Positions 16,011-25,663 of a stretch of DNA of 38,227 nucleotides are shown piece by piece. The translations under genes were made by a program, and so were the position numbers. The DNA is from CAYJPA01 sp964371945 (GTDB taxonomy: Bacteria > Chloroflexota > Chloroflexia > Thermomicrobiales > UBA6265). How positions within the stretch are numbered: the stretch's first letter is position 1; each line of letters opens with the position of its first letter. The stretch is taken from NCBI GenBank assembly GCA_964371945.1, contig CAYJPA010000058.1, forward strand, positions 1-38,227, written 5' to 3'. The notes under the pieces were generated by a model. That model was not told the origin of the DNA and searched no databases. It saw only the letters and a program-made list of their open reading frames with translations.

Positions 16011-18341
16011 TTAGCGAGCGTTCGCTCGCTCGCGGGAGCGCATTGCGACCGCCACGGCTGCCGCCCGGCTGCTAACTCCCATCTTTGAAAAGACATTGGC
16101 GATGTGTGTCCCGGCGGTGCGAGGGCTGATGAAGAGCGCCTCGCCGATCTCCGCATTCGAGTGACCTTCGATCAACAAGTCAACGATTTGCAGCTCCCGC
16201 GGCGTCAATCCGAACTCCGACAACGAGGCGGACGGAGCCGGCTCCGCGGAAGGAGATTCGATTACGAGACCAATGGTGGACTTCGCCACCTCTTCCCAAC
16301 CCGTCTGTTCCCCATTCGACCAGAGCGATTCGAACTTCTCGGCGCCAAGCGCCCGTCTCAGCCCCTCAACGGTCTCATCCCGGTAAGCAGGACCGTATCG
16401 GCTTCTGGCCATGCCGAGATTGCGATACGCCGCGGTCGCGGCCGCAATCATTTCGACCGCGTCTTCATCACGGCCGAGACTCGCGAGTGCTTCGGCCCCG
16501 CCGATCAAACTGTCGGCGCCGGCGTGAGGGTCGCGAATCTTGAGCCAGTGCGGCATCGACTGCTTGTAGTAATCGAACGCGCGCAGGAAATCGCCTTGCT
16601 CTCGCGCGATGTCGCCGAGGTGATCGACGATCGGCGACATGCCGGGCGGATAATCGATCCGCTTCGTGATCGCAAAACCGCGTTCCAACAACTCGAGAGC
16701 GTCGTCGAGCCGCCCCTCTGACCGAGCGATCGAACCCAGAAACGACAAACAATACGCCGCCCATGCCGGTTCGTTGATCGAGTCGAATATCTCCAGGGCA
16801 GACGCGAACTCGGCGCTCGCCTCGTCAAATCGCTTCTCGTCCCGCGCGATCGATCCAAGGCCAACACGAGTCATCGCCTCATTGCGTTTGTCCCCCGCGG
16901 CGGTGAAGTTCTGCAGCGCGGACGCAAGGGCTGTTCGAGCTGTCCCGTAGCGACCAAGGGCCCAGTTGAGAAAACCAGCCGCGCGATTCACCAATGCCAG
17001 CGTCTCAGAAGTCAATTGCTCAGAGCGGGGCCTGATCGCGTCGATCCACTCCAGTCCTTCGCGATAGTAGCCGCGCACCCCCCAGTAATACCAAAGCCAG
17101 TGCACGAGCCTGCCGGCCTGCTCGGGATCGTGATCAACCAGCCAGCTCAGCGCCCCACCCACATTCGCGACATCGCGCTCGATGCTGTCCATCGCCGTGG
17201 TCTCACCGGAACCGAAGAACGACCGTTCCACGGATTTGACCGCTGCGACCAACCAGCGAGCGTGCCGTTCCAGCACGTCATCGAGCTCGCCCTCCTCGTT
17301 GAGGGATTGCATCGCAAACTCGCGAATCGTTTCGAGCATTGCGAATCGGGGCTCGTCCTCAGCTCCTTGCATGGGCACGAGCAGGCTTTGATTCACGAGC
17401 GACATGACCTTGTCGAGCGGATCATCCCCGCGGCCGGACGCTCCGGCAACGGCGCCGGCAGCCGGCAGCGAAAAGCTGCCCCTGAAGACGCCGAGTGCCC
17501 TGAAGAATCGTCGCTCATCACTGTTCAGGAGGTCGTAGCTCCACCCGATCGCATCGCGCATCGTCTGCAGGCGCAATGGCGCATCTCGCGGCCCGCCGGT
17601 CAACAAACGTAACGAGTGAGTCAGTCGAGACAAAATCGCGCTGGGTGACAGCACTTTCAAGCGAGACGCCGCGAGCTCGATCGCCAGCGGTAGGCCATCG
17701 AGCCTGGTGCAGATCTCGGCGATCACCTCCAGGTCTTCACCGGTTGGAGCAAAATCGGGCCGAACAGAGCGAGCTTTTTCGATGAAGAGCGTTATGGCTG
17801 GATTGCGTTGGAGATCGACATCCCCGGTCTTCAAGTCCTTCAACGACACGCGAAGACTTGAAACCGGGTATTCAATTTCGCCGGAAAGTTGCAGCGGCGA
17901 TCTACTCGTGACAAGGAGCTTCAAAACCGGACAGGCGAGCAAGAGATCGGACAGAAAAAGACCCGCGCCGATGACCTGCTCCATGTTGTCGATTACCAAC
18001 AATGCTGGTCTTTGACCGATGAACTGTCGAGTCGCCTCGAGCTCGGTTTCTTCGCCGCTTTCGCGAAGCCTAAGAGCCGCGAGCAAAGCCCGGGGCACGT
18101 GCTGAGGTTCACGAACTCCAGCGAGCGAAACGATCCAAACGCATTCGCCATACAACGCTTTGGTGTCCGCGGCAGCGGCAAGCGCGAGCCGGGTTTTGCC
18201 AACACCGCCGGGTCCAGTGAGCGTCAGCAACCTTACAGTAGGATCGCCCAGTCTCGAATTGATGTCACGAAGATCCGTGACCCGGCCCACGAGCGGTGAC
18301 CGAGCTGCCGGAATTCCGACGGTCGTTGAGTCATCTGACAT
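16011..18341 (-). CDS. LuxR-type regulator with ATPase and TPR domains
   Basis: A 776-residue transcription regulator. An AAA/NB-ARC-type ATPase comes first (Walker A GPGGVGKT at 43-50, a Walker B-like ALLVIDN, sensor TSRSPL and the DGLPLAIELAASRL motif), then a long TPR-like helical region (about 400-680). The C-terminal LuxR helix-turn-helix follows (LTPRELQIVDLL, SNAEIGEALFISPRTAGTHI). The architecture is that of large ATP-dependent sensor-activators. I place the start at ATG 18341 (MSDDS) because the upstream extension is Arg-rich and off-family. A perfect inverted repeat (GGAAT-GCG-ATTCC at 18345-18357) sits immediately before this start. Its targets are not identified; the nearest genes are the ABC remnant and the SnoaL-like gene. 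Confidence 0.85.
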   Translation of the reverse strand: MSDDSTTVGIPAARSPLVGRVTDLRDINSRLGDPTVRLLTLTGPGGVGKTRLALAAAADTKALYGECVWIVSLAGVREPQHVPRALLAALRLRESGEETELEATRQFIGQRPALLVIDNMEQVIGAGLFLSDLLLACPVLKLLVTSRSPLQLSGEIEYPVSSLRVSLKDLKTGDVDLQRNPAITLFIEKARSVRPDFAPTGEDLEVIAEICTRLDGLPLAIELAASRLKVLSPSAILSRLTHSLRLLTGGPRDAPLRLQTMRDAIGWSYDLLNSDERRFFRALGVFRGSFSLPAAGAVAGASGRGDDPLDKVMSLVNQSLLVPMQGAEDEPRFAMLETIREFAMQSLNEEGELDDVLERHARWLVAAVKSVERSFFGSGETTAMDSIERDVANVGGALSWLVDHDPEQAGRLVHWLWYYWGVRGYYREGLEWIDAIRPRSEQLTSETLALVNRAAGFLNWALGRYGTARTALASALQNFTAAGDKRNEAMTRVGLGSIARDEKRFDEASAEFASALEIFDSINEPAWAAYCLSFLGSIARSEGRLDDALELLERGFAITKRIDYPPGMSPIVDHLGDIAREQGDFLRAFDYYKQSMPHWLKIRDPHAGADSLIGGAEALASLGRDEDAVEMIAAATAAYRNLGMARSRYGPAYRDETVEGLRRALGAEKFESLWSNGEQTGWEEVAKSTIGLVIESPSAEPAPSASLSEFGLTPRELQIVDLLIEGHSNAEIGEALFISPRTAGTHIANVFSKMGVSSRAAAVAVAMRSRERANAR

Positions 18342-18344
18342 TGC

Positions 18345-18357
18345 GGAATGCGATTCC
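18345..18357. promoter_or_regulatory. Inverted repeat before regulator start
   Basis: GGAATGCGATTCC is a perfect 5+5 inverted repeat with a three-base centre, lying just upstream of the proposed ATG 18341 of the LuxR-type gene. It could be an operator for autoregulation or a small RNA hairpin affecting translation. A chance palindrome of this size is not rare, so confidence is low. Confidence 0.25.
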
Positions 18358-18446
18358 TTACCCACGCAATTGACAAGAACGGCAATCGAAGGGTACACCG
18401 TCCGCCCCGGTCGCGCCCTACCTATTCGCACTGACCGATCTATACG

Positions 18447-19544
18447 CTAGACGGGATTCGCGCGAACCAGCGAAACGTCGCCAAGTTTGAAGCGCAGCAG
18501 CTGCTTTCCGCCTTCGATCAGCGTCAATCGCTCAAGTCCACCGACGATCACCTTGAGTGGCAGCCCGTTGGCATTTACTGTCAACCGCACGGTCGGGCCC
18601 TCGAAGACCATCTGATCGATGGTTCCTTCGATCACCCCTGGATCGTTACGGCCCGCTCCGTCGCTGAGTACCTGAATATTCTCTGGCCGGACGAACGCGA
18701 GCACCTCGTCACCGACAACCAACCCCGGTGACGAGAACGCTTGCAGCGTTAGGCCGCCGGCCGAGACGGTCGCGGTGATGCCGTCGACCCCATTATCAGC
18801 AATGTCAACGATCGTTCCGCGCAAGGCATTGTTGTCGCCGGCAAAGTTCGCCACGAACTCGCTTGCCGGTCGCAGATAGATGTCGAGCTGGGTGCCCGCC
18901 TGCTCGATTTTGCCCTGGTTCATCACGAAACTGCGGTCAGAGATGGCAAAGGCCTCCGATTGATCGTGCGTGACGTAAATCGCCGTTTTCTTGGTACGTC
19001 GCTGTAGAGCCAGAATCGAATATTTCAGCGTGTCGCGCAGATTGCGATCGAGCGCGGAGAGCGGCTCATCAAAGAGCAGCACGCGGGGATCAGTCGCGAG
19101 CATCCGAGCCAATGCCACACGTTGGGCTTGGCCGCCGGAGAGATGCGCGGGAAGTCGATCCTCGAAGCCCTTGAGCTCCATCATCTCGAGCATAGCCAGC
19201 ACGCGGTCGGCTCTCGCCTGACGATTAAGACCTCCCCGGACCTCAAGACCAAAAGCGATGTTCTTAGCGACCGTCATATGCGGAAAGAGCGCGTGGCTTT
19301 GGAAAGCGAGGCCAATGTTGCGGCGGTGGGTCGGGATACTGTTGACCACCTGATCGTCGAATAGAATTTGTCCCTCTGTCAGATCGATGAGGCCCGCGAT
19401 CATTCGCAACGTGGTCGTTTTGCCACAGCCCGAGGGACCAAGCAGCGTGATGAATTCGCCTTCGGCGATATCCGCGCTCACTCGATCGACCGCCGTGATC
19501 GCGCCATATCGCTTTGTGACTTGATCCAGCCGGACTCGCGCCAT
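18447..19544 (-). CDS. ABC transporter ATP-binding protein, PotA-like
   Basis: A complete 365-residue ATPase of the spermidine/putrescine-iron-type import family. Walker A GPSGCGKT (36-43), Q-loop FQSHALFPHMTV (Gln82), signature LSGGQ (135-139), Walker B LLFDEP, D-loop SALD and H-loop VTHDQ (His193) are all intact. A TOBE-type C-terminal domain follows from about 235 to 360. AAGGA precedes ATG 19544 by seven bases. It lies 20 bases downstream of a chimeric permease ORF and is the only intact transporter component here, so it may be orphaned or serve permeases encoded elsewhere. The substrate is unknown; the PotA label comes from overall resemblance. Confidence 0.9.
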   Translation of the reverse strand: MARVRLDQVTKRYGAITAVDRVSADIAEGEFITLLGPSGCGKTTTLRMIAGLIDLTEGQILFDDQVVNSIPTHRRNIGLAFQSHALFPHMTVAKNIAFGLEVRGGLNRQARADRVLAMLEMMELKGFEDRLPAHLSGGQAQRVALARMLATDPRVLLFDEPLSALDRNLRDTLKYSILALQRRTKKTAIYVTHDQSEAFAISDRSFVMNQGKIEQAGTQLDIYLRPASEFVANFAGDNNALRGTIVDIADNGVDGITATVSAGGLTLQAFSSPGLVVGDEVLAFVRPENIQVLSDGAGRNDPGVIEGTIDQMVFEGPTVRLTVNANGLPLKVIVGGLERLTLIEGGKQLLRFKLGDVSLVRANPV

Positions 19545-19564
19545 CCGAATTCCTTCGTTGATTC

Positions 19565-20188
19565 CTAAATGAGAAAGGTGCCCTTGAGATAGCGAGAGCC
19601 GAACGTTTTGAAGAAGATCAGAACAACCGCGAACGAAATGAACTGCATGAGCGCCGCAAGCGCCGCGGTTGATGGCAGGAATCCGGTTCGGGTCAGGTTG
19701 TAGACGGTAAGCGCAGCGGTCATCGTGTGCGGGCCCGCGATGAAGAGCGTGACCAGAAACTCGTTGAATACGATCACGAAGGTCAGCAGAATACCCGCGC
19801 TGATTCCAGGCCCGAGCAGCGGGAGCTCCACCCGGAACAGACTCTGCATGCGATTCGCGCCCAGCGTTTTGGCCGCCTCTTCATACATCGTGGGCAGATC
19901 GCGCAAGGCCACGACGATGGGAACGTTCACTGGTCCAGCAGCAGCTGGAGAGGTCGGCGCATCCTGGGCAAAGGCGCCGCTGGCGAGGACCGACTGAATC
20001 GCGGGAACAGTCAATCCCAGGGCAATACCCTTCTTGATCACATCGCGGCGTGTGTGTTTGCCGTTCACCGCCTCATTCGTAAGTGCTTCGATCTGTCGTT
20101 CCTGTTCGGCCTTGTCCTGCTCCCTCTTGTCGACGCGACACCCGAACGCGGCAATCGCCACGACGGTTACCCGAGAACACGTACACAA
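19565..20188 (-). pseudogene. Chimera: binding-protein leader fused to permease half
   Basis: One 207-residue ORF joins two pieces normally found in different genes. Residues about 18-85 are the charged leader and twin-arginine signal of a lipoprotein-like solute-binding protein (HTRRDVIKKGIALGL then ASGAFAQDAP). From about residue 88 the sequence is the C-terminal half of a PotC-type inner-membrane permease: the EAA coupling loop (EEAAKTLGANRMQSLFRV, then LPLLGPG) and two transmembrane segments. The binding domain, the other permease and the first membrane segments are missing. The ORF start is TTG 20188 with no convincing ribosome site. It is followed after 20 bases by the ATPase. Either an in-frame deletion removed about two genes or the assembly collapsed here. 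Confidence 0.8.
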
Positions 20189-20270
20189 AAGAACCGTCTC
20201 GAAATGTTCAGTGAACGATCCGTATCCGGGCGACTATCGCGTGTCAAGCATGGACTTTGGGCGAATTGCC

Positions 20271-21500
20271 TCAAGCAATGGAGCGAATCGGGATCACCTT
20301 TCCGCGCTGATGCTCGGGCAGAAGGGCCCATGGCTGAAGCGGATCTTCCGGCACCCGCTGAAGCACCTCGCCGTCGATCATCGTCAGTGTGTTCACGAGC
20401 AGTTGGCGGCCTTTGCGCTCGTTCATGAAGATGTCCTGGAAGGTGAAGTCACCTTCTTCGATGGTGAAGAGCGCGACATCGGCGGCGCTGCCAGGTTTCA
20501 AGGAGCCGAGATCGGACCGCCGCATGGCGGCGGCGGGTTTCGAGGTCGCCCGTTCGATGATGTCCGGCAAACTCATGCCGAGCAGCAGGAACTTCGAAAG
20601 CGTGATCGGCATATCGAACATCGGACCCTGGATCGCCATTTGATGGATATCGGTGCTGATCACATCCGGCATCACACCCTGCGCCAGCATCTTCTCAGCG
20701 GTGTCGAAGCTGAACGAACCAGCCCCATGGCCGATATCGAGCACCAGTCCTTGATCGTGGAGCTCGCGCATGTAAGGTAGGAACGAGTCGTCCGGACCGA
20801 TGACCCGGTTGTCGTGACCGGTGAAGCAATGCGTCAGGATGTCGCCCGGTCGCAGGTGTTTGGCGATCTCGTCCAATGCCGGTGGACCCTGTCCGATATG
20901 GACCATCAAGGGGAGATCGACGCGGTCGGCCAGTTCGCGAGCAAGCTCGAGCGGTCGAATTCCGGTTCCGCGAGTGGTGTTCTTATCAATTCTGGCTTTA
21001 ATGCCGAGCACCAAGTCTCGATTGAGATTGGTCATCGTTTCGGCGAGATCGACATCGCAATAGTCGAGATTGGCGAGCTCATAAGTGGTCGCGATCAAGC
21101 CGATCGACGAAAGGTTGATCAGCGAAAAGACCTTGCTCTTGCTGGTTTCGACGATGAATTTGCGAAAACCAGGAAGACTGTACGAACCGGCACTGCCGAC
21201 ATCGAGCCAGGTCGTGACGCCCGTGCGCGCGGAGATCGGATCGGGCCACACACCCCAGAAGGTCGCTCCCCAATAGACGTGGGTGTGGAGATCGATCAAT
21301 CCCGGCGTCACAAACTTACCCGTCGCATCGATGACGTGCAACGCTTGTGATGGATCGAGACTTGCCTGAACCGCGGCGATCTTGCCGCCCGCGATTCCAA
21401 CATCGAGACGACCGGACAATCCGGAGCCGGGATCGACAACTTCGCCGCCGGCGATGATGGTATCGAATCGAGGATTGCGCCCTGTATCTACGTCACCCAT
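20271..21500 (-). CDS. Amidohydrolase-superfamily metallohydrolase (COG3964-like)
   Basis: A 409-residue TIM-barrel amidohydrolase. The binuclear metal site is readable: HTH (His72, His74) in LIDLHTHVYWG, the probably carboxylated Lys168 in LGIKARID, His201 in MVHIG, His224 in LTHCFTGH and Asp284 in STDIHQM. The sequence resembles the amidohydrolase/deacetylase group related to dihydroorotase (COG3964), some members of which hydrolyse N-acetyl or O-acetyl compounds; the real substrate is unknown. ATG 21500 follows AAGGA by eight bases; the longer upstream frame has no family character. It is first of a same-strand series with the transporter remnant and ATPase (82 and 20 bases apart), suggesting uptake and hydrolysis of one substrate. 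Confidence 0.85.
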   Translation of the reverse strand: MGDVDTGRNPRFDTIIAGGEVVDPGSGLSGRLDVGIAGGKIAAVQASLDPSQALHVIDATGKFVTPGLIDLHTHVYWGATFWGVWPDPISARTGVTTWLDVGSAGSYSLPGFRKFIVETSKSKVFSLINLSSIGLIATTYELANLDYCDVDLAETMTNLNRDLVLGIKARIDKNTTRGTGIRPLELARELADRVDLPLMVHIGQGPPALDEIAKHLRPGDILTHCFTGHDNRVIGPDDSFLPYMRELHDQGLVLDIGHGAGSFSFDTAEKMLAQGVMPDVISTDIHQMAIQGPMFDMPITLSKFLLLGMSLPDIIERATSKPAAAMRRSDLGSLKPGSAADVALFTIEEGDFTFQDIFMNERKGRQLLVNTLTMIDGEVLQRVPEDPLQPWALLPEHQRGKVIPIRSIA

Positions 21501-21708
21501 GAGATGGTCCTTGCTCTCTTTCGACGACCGCTTCAGTCCGGGCCGAAGCGGCATATTTCCGGCGGCCTTGCCGTTCCCAGGCTTCAATGCGCATCGTATT
21601 GTGACAGATGCTGAGATTTGTCGGGGCGGCCGTGCATGCGTGCACACACTCGCTGCGATACGATCCGGGTGCATCGGCGATTTCCCATTCTGACCTGAGG
21701 TGAGTGAA

Positions 21709-23076
21709 ATGATTATCCCGTTTTCGTGTGACACCTCGGTTGCGCTCGGAAGCGCGACGTTCGACGGTTCAACGCTGCTTGCCAAGAACAGCGATCGCTC
21801 TCCGAATGAAGCCCAACCGCTCATTCACGTTCCGGGGCAGCGTCACTCAACCGGGTCGACCGCCAAATGCCAATACCTCGAGATCCCCCAGGTCGAACAG
21901 ACCTGGGAGCTGATCGGGTCGCGACCCTGCTGGCTGTGGGGGTTCGAAATGGGCGTCAACGAATGGGGCGTCGCGATCGGCAACGAGGCCGTTCACACGC
22001 GAGAACCAAGCGAGGAGATCGCTCTGATCGGGATGGATCTCGTTCGACTTGGCCTGGAGCGATCCACGACGGCGGACGAAGCAACAACAGTGATCTGCGA
22101 GCTGGTCGAGCGCTATGGCCAGGGCGGATCGTGCGAGGAGCATTCGTTCCGAACCTATCACAACTCGTTCATCATCGCCGACTCCACCCGCGCCTGGATC
22201 GTCGAAACCGCGGGTCACTACTTCGCCGCAAAGAAAGTCGAAGATCGAGCCGCGATCGGGAACTTGCTGACGATCGGCGAATCCTGGGACCGTGCATCCG
22301 AGCGACTCGTCGAGCACGCGGTCGATTCGGGCTGGGCAACCAACCCGTTCAGTTTCTCGGAGTCGTACCGCAACCCGGATCGCGACATCTCAACTGGAAC
22401 CTGCCGGTTGGATCGCGCCTGTTCGATCCTGGGCGGATACCAAGAACCGATAACCGTGCAAGATATGATCGCCGTGCTAAGTGACCATGGCGACCGCGAT
22501 CTGCCTGTCCAAGCCGAACCGCTGCCGACGCTCTGCATGCACGCCTGCCCCGGATACATGGGCGAAACCGCGGCGTCGATGGTGGCTCATCTCAAACCGG
22601 GCAAATCGCAGGAGTTGACCTCAACGGTCTGGACCGCGTTCGGATCGCCGTGTTTGAGCGTCTTCCGGCCGGTTTATCCCTTCGCGGTCGGCTTGCCGCC
22701 GGAGCTGAACATCGGCGCCTCGACCTACTCGGCTGATTCACCCTGGTGGACGTTTGAACGGCTGCAGCGAATTGCAGCCGCCGAACCGAGCCTTGCCCCC
22801 GAGATCCGTTCCGCACTGGGCGTGCTTCAGTCGGCAATCTTCACTGAGACGGCACAAATTGAGCTCGAGGCCGCGCGATCGATCACCCGCGGCGATAACG
22901 ACGCTGCACGGAGTCTGCTGAGATCTCATGTCGATCGCACGACCCAACAGGCGCTGGATTTAGCCGGCACGCTGATCACTCAGCATGGGGAGAGCTCTTC
23001 CCAATCTAGTTATCCGGTGATGACCGGGTTCTGGGACGAAATCAATCGCGAGGCAAGGCTTTTGGTTCCCGCATAG
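21709..23076 (+). CDS. Secernin-like C69-family protein
   Basis: A 455-residue Ntn-type protein resembling secernins and C69 dipeptidases. Cys7 in PFSCDTSVALG is the expected nucleophile, followed by the hallmark LLAKNSDRSPNEAQPL. MGVNEWGVAIGNEAV and the S(T)GTCRLDRA region also match the family. The start is ATG 21709, eight bases after GAGG, which gives a very short propeptide; GTG 21700 is the alternative. Family members include dipeptidases, while secernins have unclear activity. The gene is divergent from the amidohydrolase gene (208 bases) and convergent with the aldo/keto reductase gene. It probably acts in the cytoplasm on peptides, consistent with other peptidases nearby. Confidence 0.85.
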   Translation: MIIPFSCDTSVALGSATFDGSTLLAKNSDRSPNEAQPLIHVPGQRHSTGSTAKCQYLEIPQVEQTWELIGSRPCWLWGFEMGVNEWGVAIGNEAVHTREPSEEIALIGMDLVRLGLERSTTADEATTVICELVERYGQGGSCEEHSFRTYHNSFIIADSTRAWIVETAGHYFAAKKVEDRAAIGNLLTIGESWDRASERLVEHAVDSGWATNPFSFSESYRNPDRDISTGTCRLDRACSILGGYQEPITVQDMIAVLSDHGDRDLPVQAEPLPTLCMHACPGYMGETAASMVAHLKPGKSQELTSTVWTAFGSPCLSVFRPVYPFAVGLPPELNIGASTYSADSPWWTFERLQRIAAAEPSLAPEIRSALGVLQSAIFTETAQIELEAARSITRGDNDAARSLLRSHVDRTTQQALDLAGTLITQHGESSSQSSYPVMTGFWDEINREARLLVPA

Positions 23077-23121
23077 CGAACATCGGTCGAACCTTCAAAC
23101 AAGCTCCCGCCGCCGTATTGA

Positions 23122-24078
23122 TCACTTGTATCGGTTGATTTCGGGATCCTCGTCGAACGTCGGGAGTTGTGCCAACTCTTGCCAGATTTCTTCGGGAATC
23201 GGAAGGGTGGCTAGATCGATCGTTTGTTGAACCCGTTCCGGTTTGCTCATGCCGGCAATCGTGACGTCGATTAGCGGATCTCGCATCGAGAACTGCAATG
23301 CCGCGGCCGCCATCGGCACACCATGCCTTTGGCATATCTCCTGAATCTGGCGGGTGACTGCGATCATTGCTTGCGACGCGGGCTGATAGCAATAGCGCGC
23401 GTAGGCATCCGGCCCCTTCGCCAGCATGCCGCTTCCGTACGGAGCGGCATTGAGCACGGCCATGCCTCGCTTCTTTGCTGCTTCGTGCGCGGCCTGCCCT
23501 ACCCGATTGAGCAACGTGAAACGATTGTGTGTGATCAGAGCGTCAAACATTCCGGTTTCGACGTATTCGATCTCGATATCGACCGGTCCGCTGGCGACAC
23601 CCAGAAAATCGATCATGCCCTGCTCTTGAAAGCGCTTGAGTGTTTCGACCGGTCCCCCAGGCGCCATCGCCTCCTCGAAGGTCGTCCATTCGGCGTCGTG
23701 CAAGAAGCAAATGTGCACCTTGTCGACGCCCAGCAGTTCCAGACTTCGTTCGAAGCGGCGCTTGACGGTTTCGCCGCTGTAGTCGTCGTTGGTCGGGTCA
23801 CGGCCCTCTTTGGTCTGGAGAATTGCGCCATCCGGCAGGCCGCCGAGCTCGCGCAGCACCAGGCCAACGCGCCGTTCGCTCTCGCCGTTGCCGTAAAGCG
23901 CGGCGGTATCGATGTAGTTCAATTCGCTGTTCACGAATGCTCGAACGGTCGCCTTCGCATCTTCTTCGGAAACACCGTAGGCAAAGGCATCCGGCATGTT
24001 TCCTATTTCCGCACAGCCGATCGCAATCGGTGGGACCATCAACCCGGTCGAACCCAGCGGAACACGCGTCAATGACAT
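23122..24078 (-). CDS. Aldo/keto reductase
   Basis: A 318-residue NAD(P)-dependent oxidoreductase of the aldo/keto reductase superfamily. The catalytic tetrad is in place: Asp57 and Tyr62 in YIDTAALYGNGESE, Lys90 in LQTKEG and His127 in FLHDAEW. It most resembles the sugar-dehydrogenase-like group (D-threo-aldose, L-fucose or L-galactose dehydrogenases). ATG 24078 is preceded by AGGAG at eight bases; the longer frame upstream is Arg-rich and off-family. It is convergent with the secernin gene and 79 bases downstream of the M32 carboxypeptidase gene on the same strand. The substrate is not deducible. Confidence 0.9.
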   Translation of the reverse strand: MSLTRVPLGSTGLMVPPIAIGCAEIGNMPDAFAYGVSEEDAKATVRAFVNSELNYIDTAALYGNGESERRVGLVLRELGGLPDGAILQTKEGRDPTNDDYSGETVKRRFERSLELLGVDKVHICFLHDAEWTTFEEAMAPGGPVETLKRFQEQGMIDFLGVASGPVDIEIEYVETGMFDALITHNRFTLLNRVGQAAHEAAKKRGMAVLNAAPYGSGMLAKGPDAYARYCYQPASQAMIAVTRQIQEICQRHGVPMAAAALQFSMRDPLIDVTIAGMSKPERVQQTIDLATLPIPEEIWQELAQLPTFDEDPEINRYK

Positions 24079-24157
24079 TTCATTCACTCCTGTGGCTCCA
24101 TGTGGACTCTCGTGTGACTTCGATCTGTGCCGCGATGATCGCACATCAGGCTCGCGC

Positions 24158-25663
24158 CTACGCACCGTAAAGCGACGTCGCCTTGGTGTTGAGGTATGCC
24201 AGGTAGGGCTCAGGATCGAGTGGACCGCCCGCGACCAGCACCATCGTCTCCTTCGGCGAGAACTTTCGTCCATGGCGGTGAAGATGCTCGACCAGCCATG
24301 CCCTCAACGGTCCGAATTCGCCGGCTGCCACTTGGTTTTCGATCTCCGGCAACTCCACCCGAATTCGTTGCCAGATTTGCGACGCGAAGATCGTTCCCAG
24401 GGCATAGGTCGCGAAATAGCCGAAGCTCCCCTTGCCCCAATGCACGTCTTGCATGACGCCCATCGCATTGCTCGGCACGTCGACGCCGAGATACTCCTTC
24501 ATCTTCGCGTTCCAGAATTCGGGAAGATCGGCCGCTTTCAGATCTCCATTGTAGAGCGCCTGCTCGATCTCGAACCGCAGAATGATGTGCAAACAGTAGG
24601 TCAGCTCGTCGGCTTCAACCCGGATCAGGGATGGCTGCATTTTGTTGACCGAGCGATAGACGGCTTCCACGTCGTGTTTGGCGAAGTGGTCCGGGAAAAC
24701 GTCGCTCGCGATCGGATAAGCGAACGTCCAGTACGCTCGACTCCGGCCAACCAGGTTCTCGAACAGGCGGCTCTGCGACTCGTGCAGCGTGAGCGATGCC
24801 CCGCGACAGAGCGCCGTGCCCTCCAGTGCCGGACTCACGCCATGCTCGTAGAGCCCATGCCCGCATTCGTGAAGCGAGCCGAAGAGCGACGATGCTAAAT
24901 ACGACTCGTTGTATCGTGTCGTGAGCCGAATATCAGTGGTCGCGAACGACGCCGCGAACGGATGCGCGGTCGGGTCGAGCCGCCATTGGGAGGAATCGAA
25001 GCCCCACTGCTCGAGCAGCGCGACACTGAGCCGGCGTTGGTCGTCAGCCGGAAAGTGGCCGTGCATCGGCGCAGAATCGACCGCCTCCGCACGATCGGTC
25101 ACGAGCTTGACGAGCGGGATCACTCCTTCCCGCACACGCGAGAAGACTGGACGAATGTCCGCCGCGGTCAAACCGCGCTCATAGTCGTCGATCAGAGCGT
25201 CGTACGGCTCGGCCACCTCAGGAAAGCAATCGATGTAGCGACGCTTGAGCTCGATCATTGATTCCAGGTATGGCAGGAACGACGCGAAATCGTTGCTTTG
25301 ACGAGCCACGATCCAGGCTTGATAGCCTTCGGCGGCTGCCCTGGCCGATTCGGCCGCTAACTCGACCGGGATCTTGCGCGCTTTCGTCCAGTCTTCGCGT
25401 GTCACCCGAATCAGGCTCGCCTCATCAGACTCCCGCGGCAACGACGCCTCGAACCCTTCGAGCTCGCTCAGCAGTCGACCGATTTCGTCGCTCGTTGACT
25501 GCTCGTGGTGCAGCCGCGCGATGGTAGACATCTGCTGTGCACGGATCGCCCCGCCGCCCTTCGGCATCATCGTCGACTGATCCCAGGCGAGCAGTCCTCC
25601 GATCTTGCCCAAATCCCAAACTTCACTTGCATGCCGCTTGAATTCTTGAAACGTCTGGTTCAC
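24158..25663 (-). CDS. M32 carboxypeptidase (Taq-type)
   Basis: A 501-residue zinc carboxypeptidase of family M32. The HExxH motif is HECGH (His265, Glu266, His269) in SLHECGHGLYEHG, and the third ligand is Glu295 in LTLHESQSRLFEN. The N-terminal LLAWDQSTMMPKGG block and the C-terminal WNAKMKEYLGV stretch are typical, and length fits the family (about 500). I choose GTG 25663, nine bases after AAAGGA, over ATG 25696, which lacks a ribosome site. It would release C-terminal amino acids from peptides in the cytoplasm. The neighbouring AKR gene follows on the same strand after 79 bases. Confidence 0.92.
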   Translation of the reverse strand: MNQTFQEFKRHASEVWDLGKIGGLLAWDQSTMMPKGGGAIRAQQMSTIARLHHEQSTSDEIGRLLSELEGFEASLPRESDEASLIRVTREDWTKARKIPVELAAESARAAAEGYQAWIVARQSNDFASFLPYLESMIELKRRYIDCFPEVAEPYDALIDDYERGLTAADIRPVFSRVREGVIPLVKLVTDRAEAVDSAPMHGHFPADDQRRLSVALLEQWGFDSSQWRLDPTAHPFAASFATTDIRLTTRYNESYLASSLFGSLHECGHGLYEHGVSPALEGTALCRGASLTLHESQSRLFENLVGRSRAYWTFAYPIASDVFPDHFAKHDVEAVYRSVNKMQPSLIRVEADELTYCLHIILRFEIEQALYNGDLKAADLPEFWNAKMKEYLGVDVPSNAMGVMQDVHWGKGSFGYFATYALGTIFASQIWQRIRVELPEIENQVAAGEFGPLRAWLVEHLHRHGRKFSPKETMVLVAGGPLDPEPYLAYLNTKATSLYGA

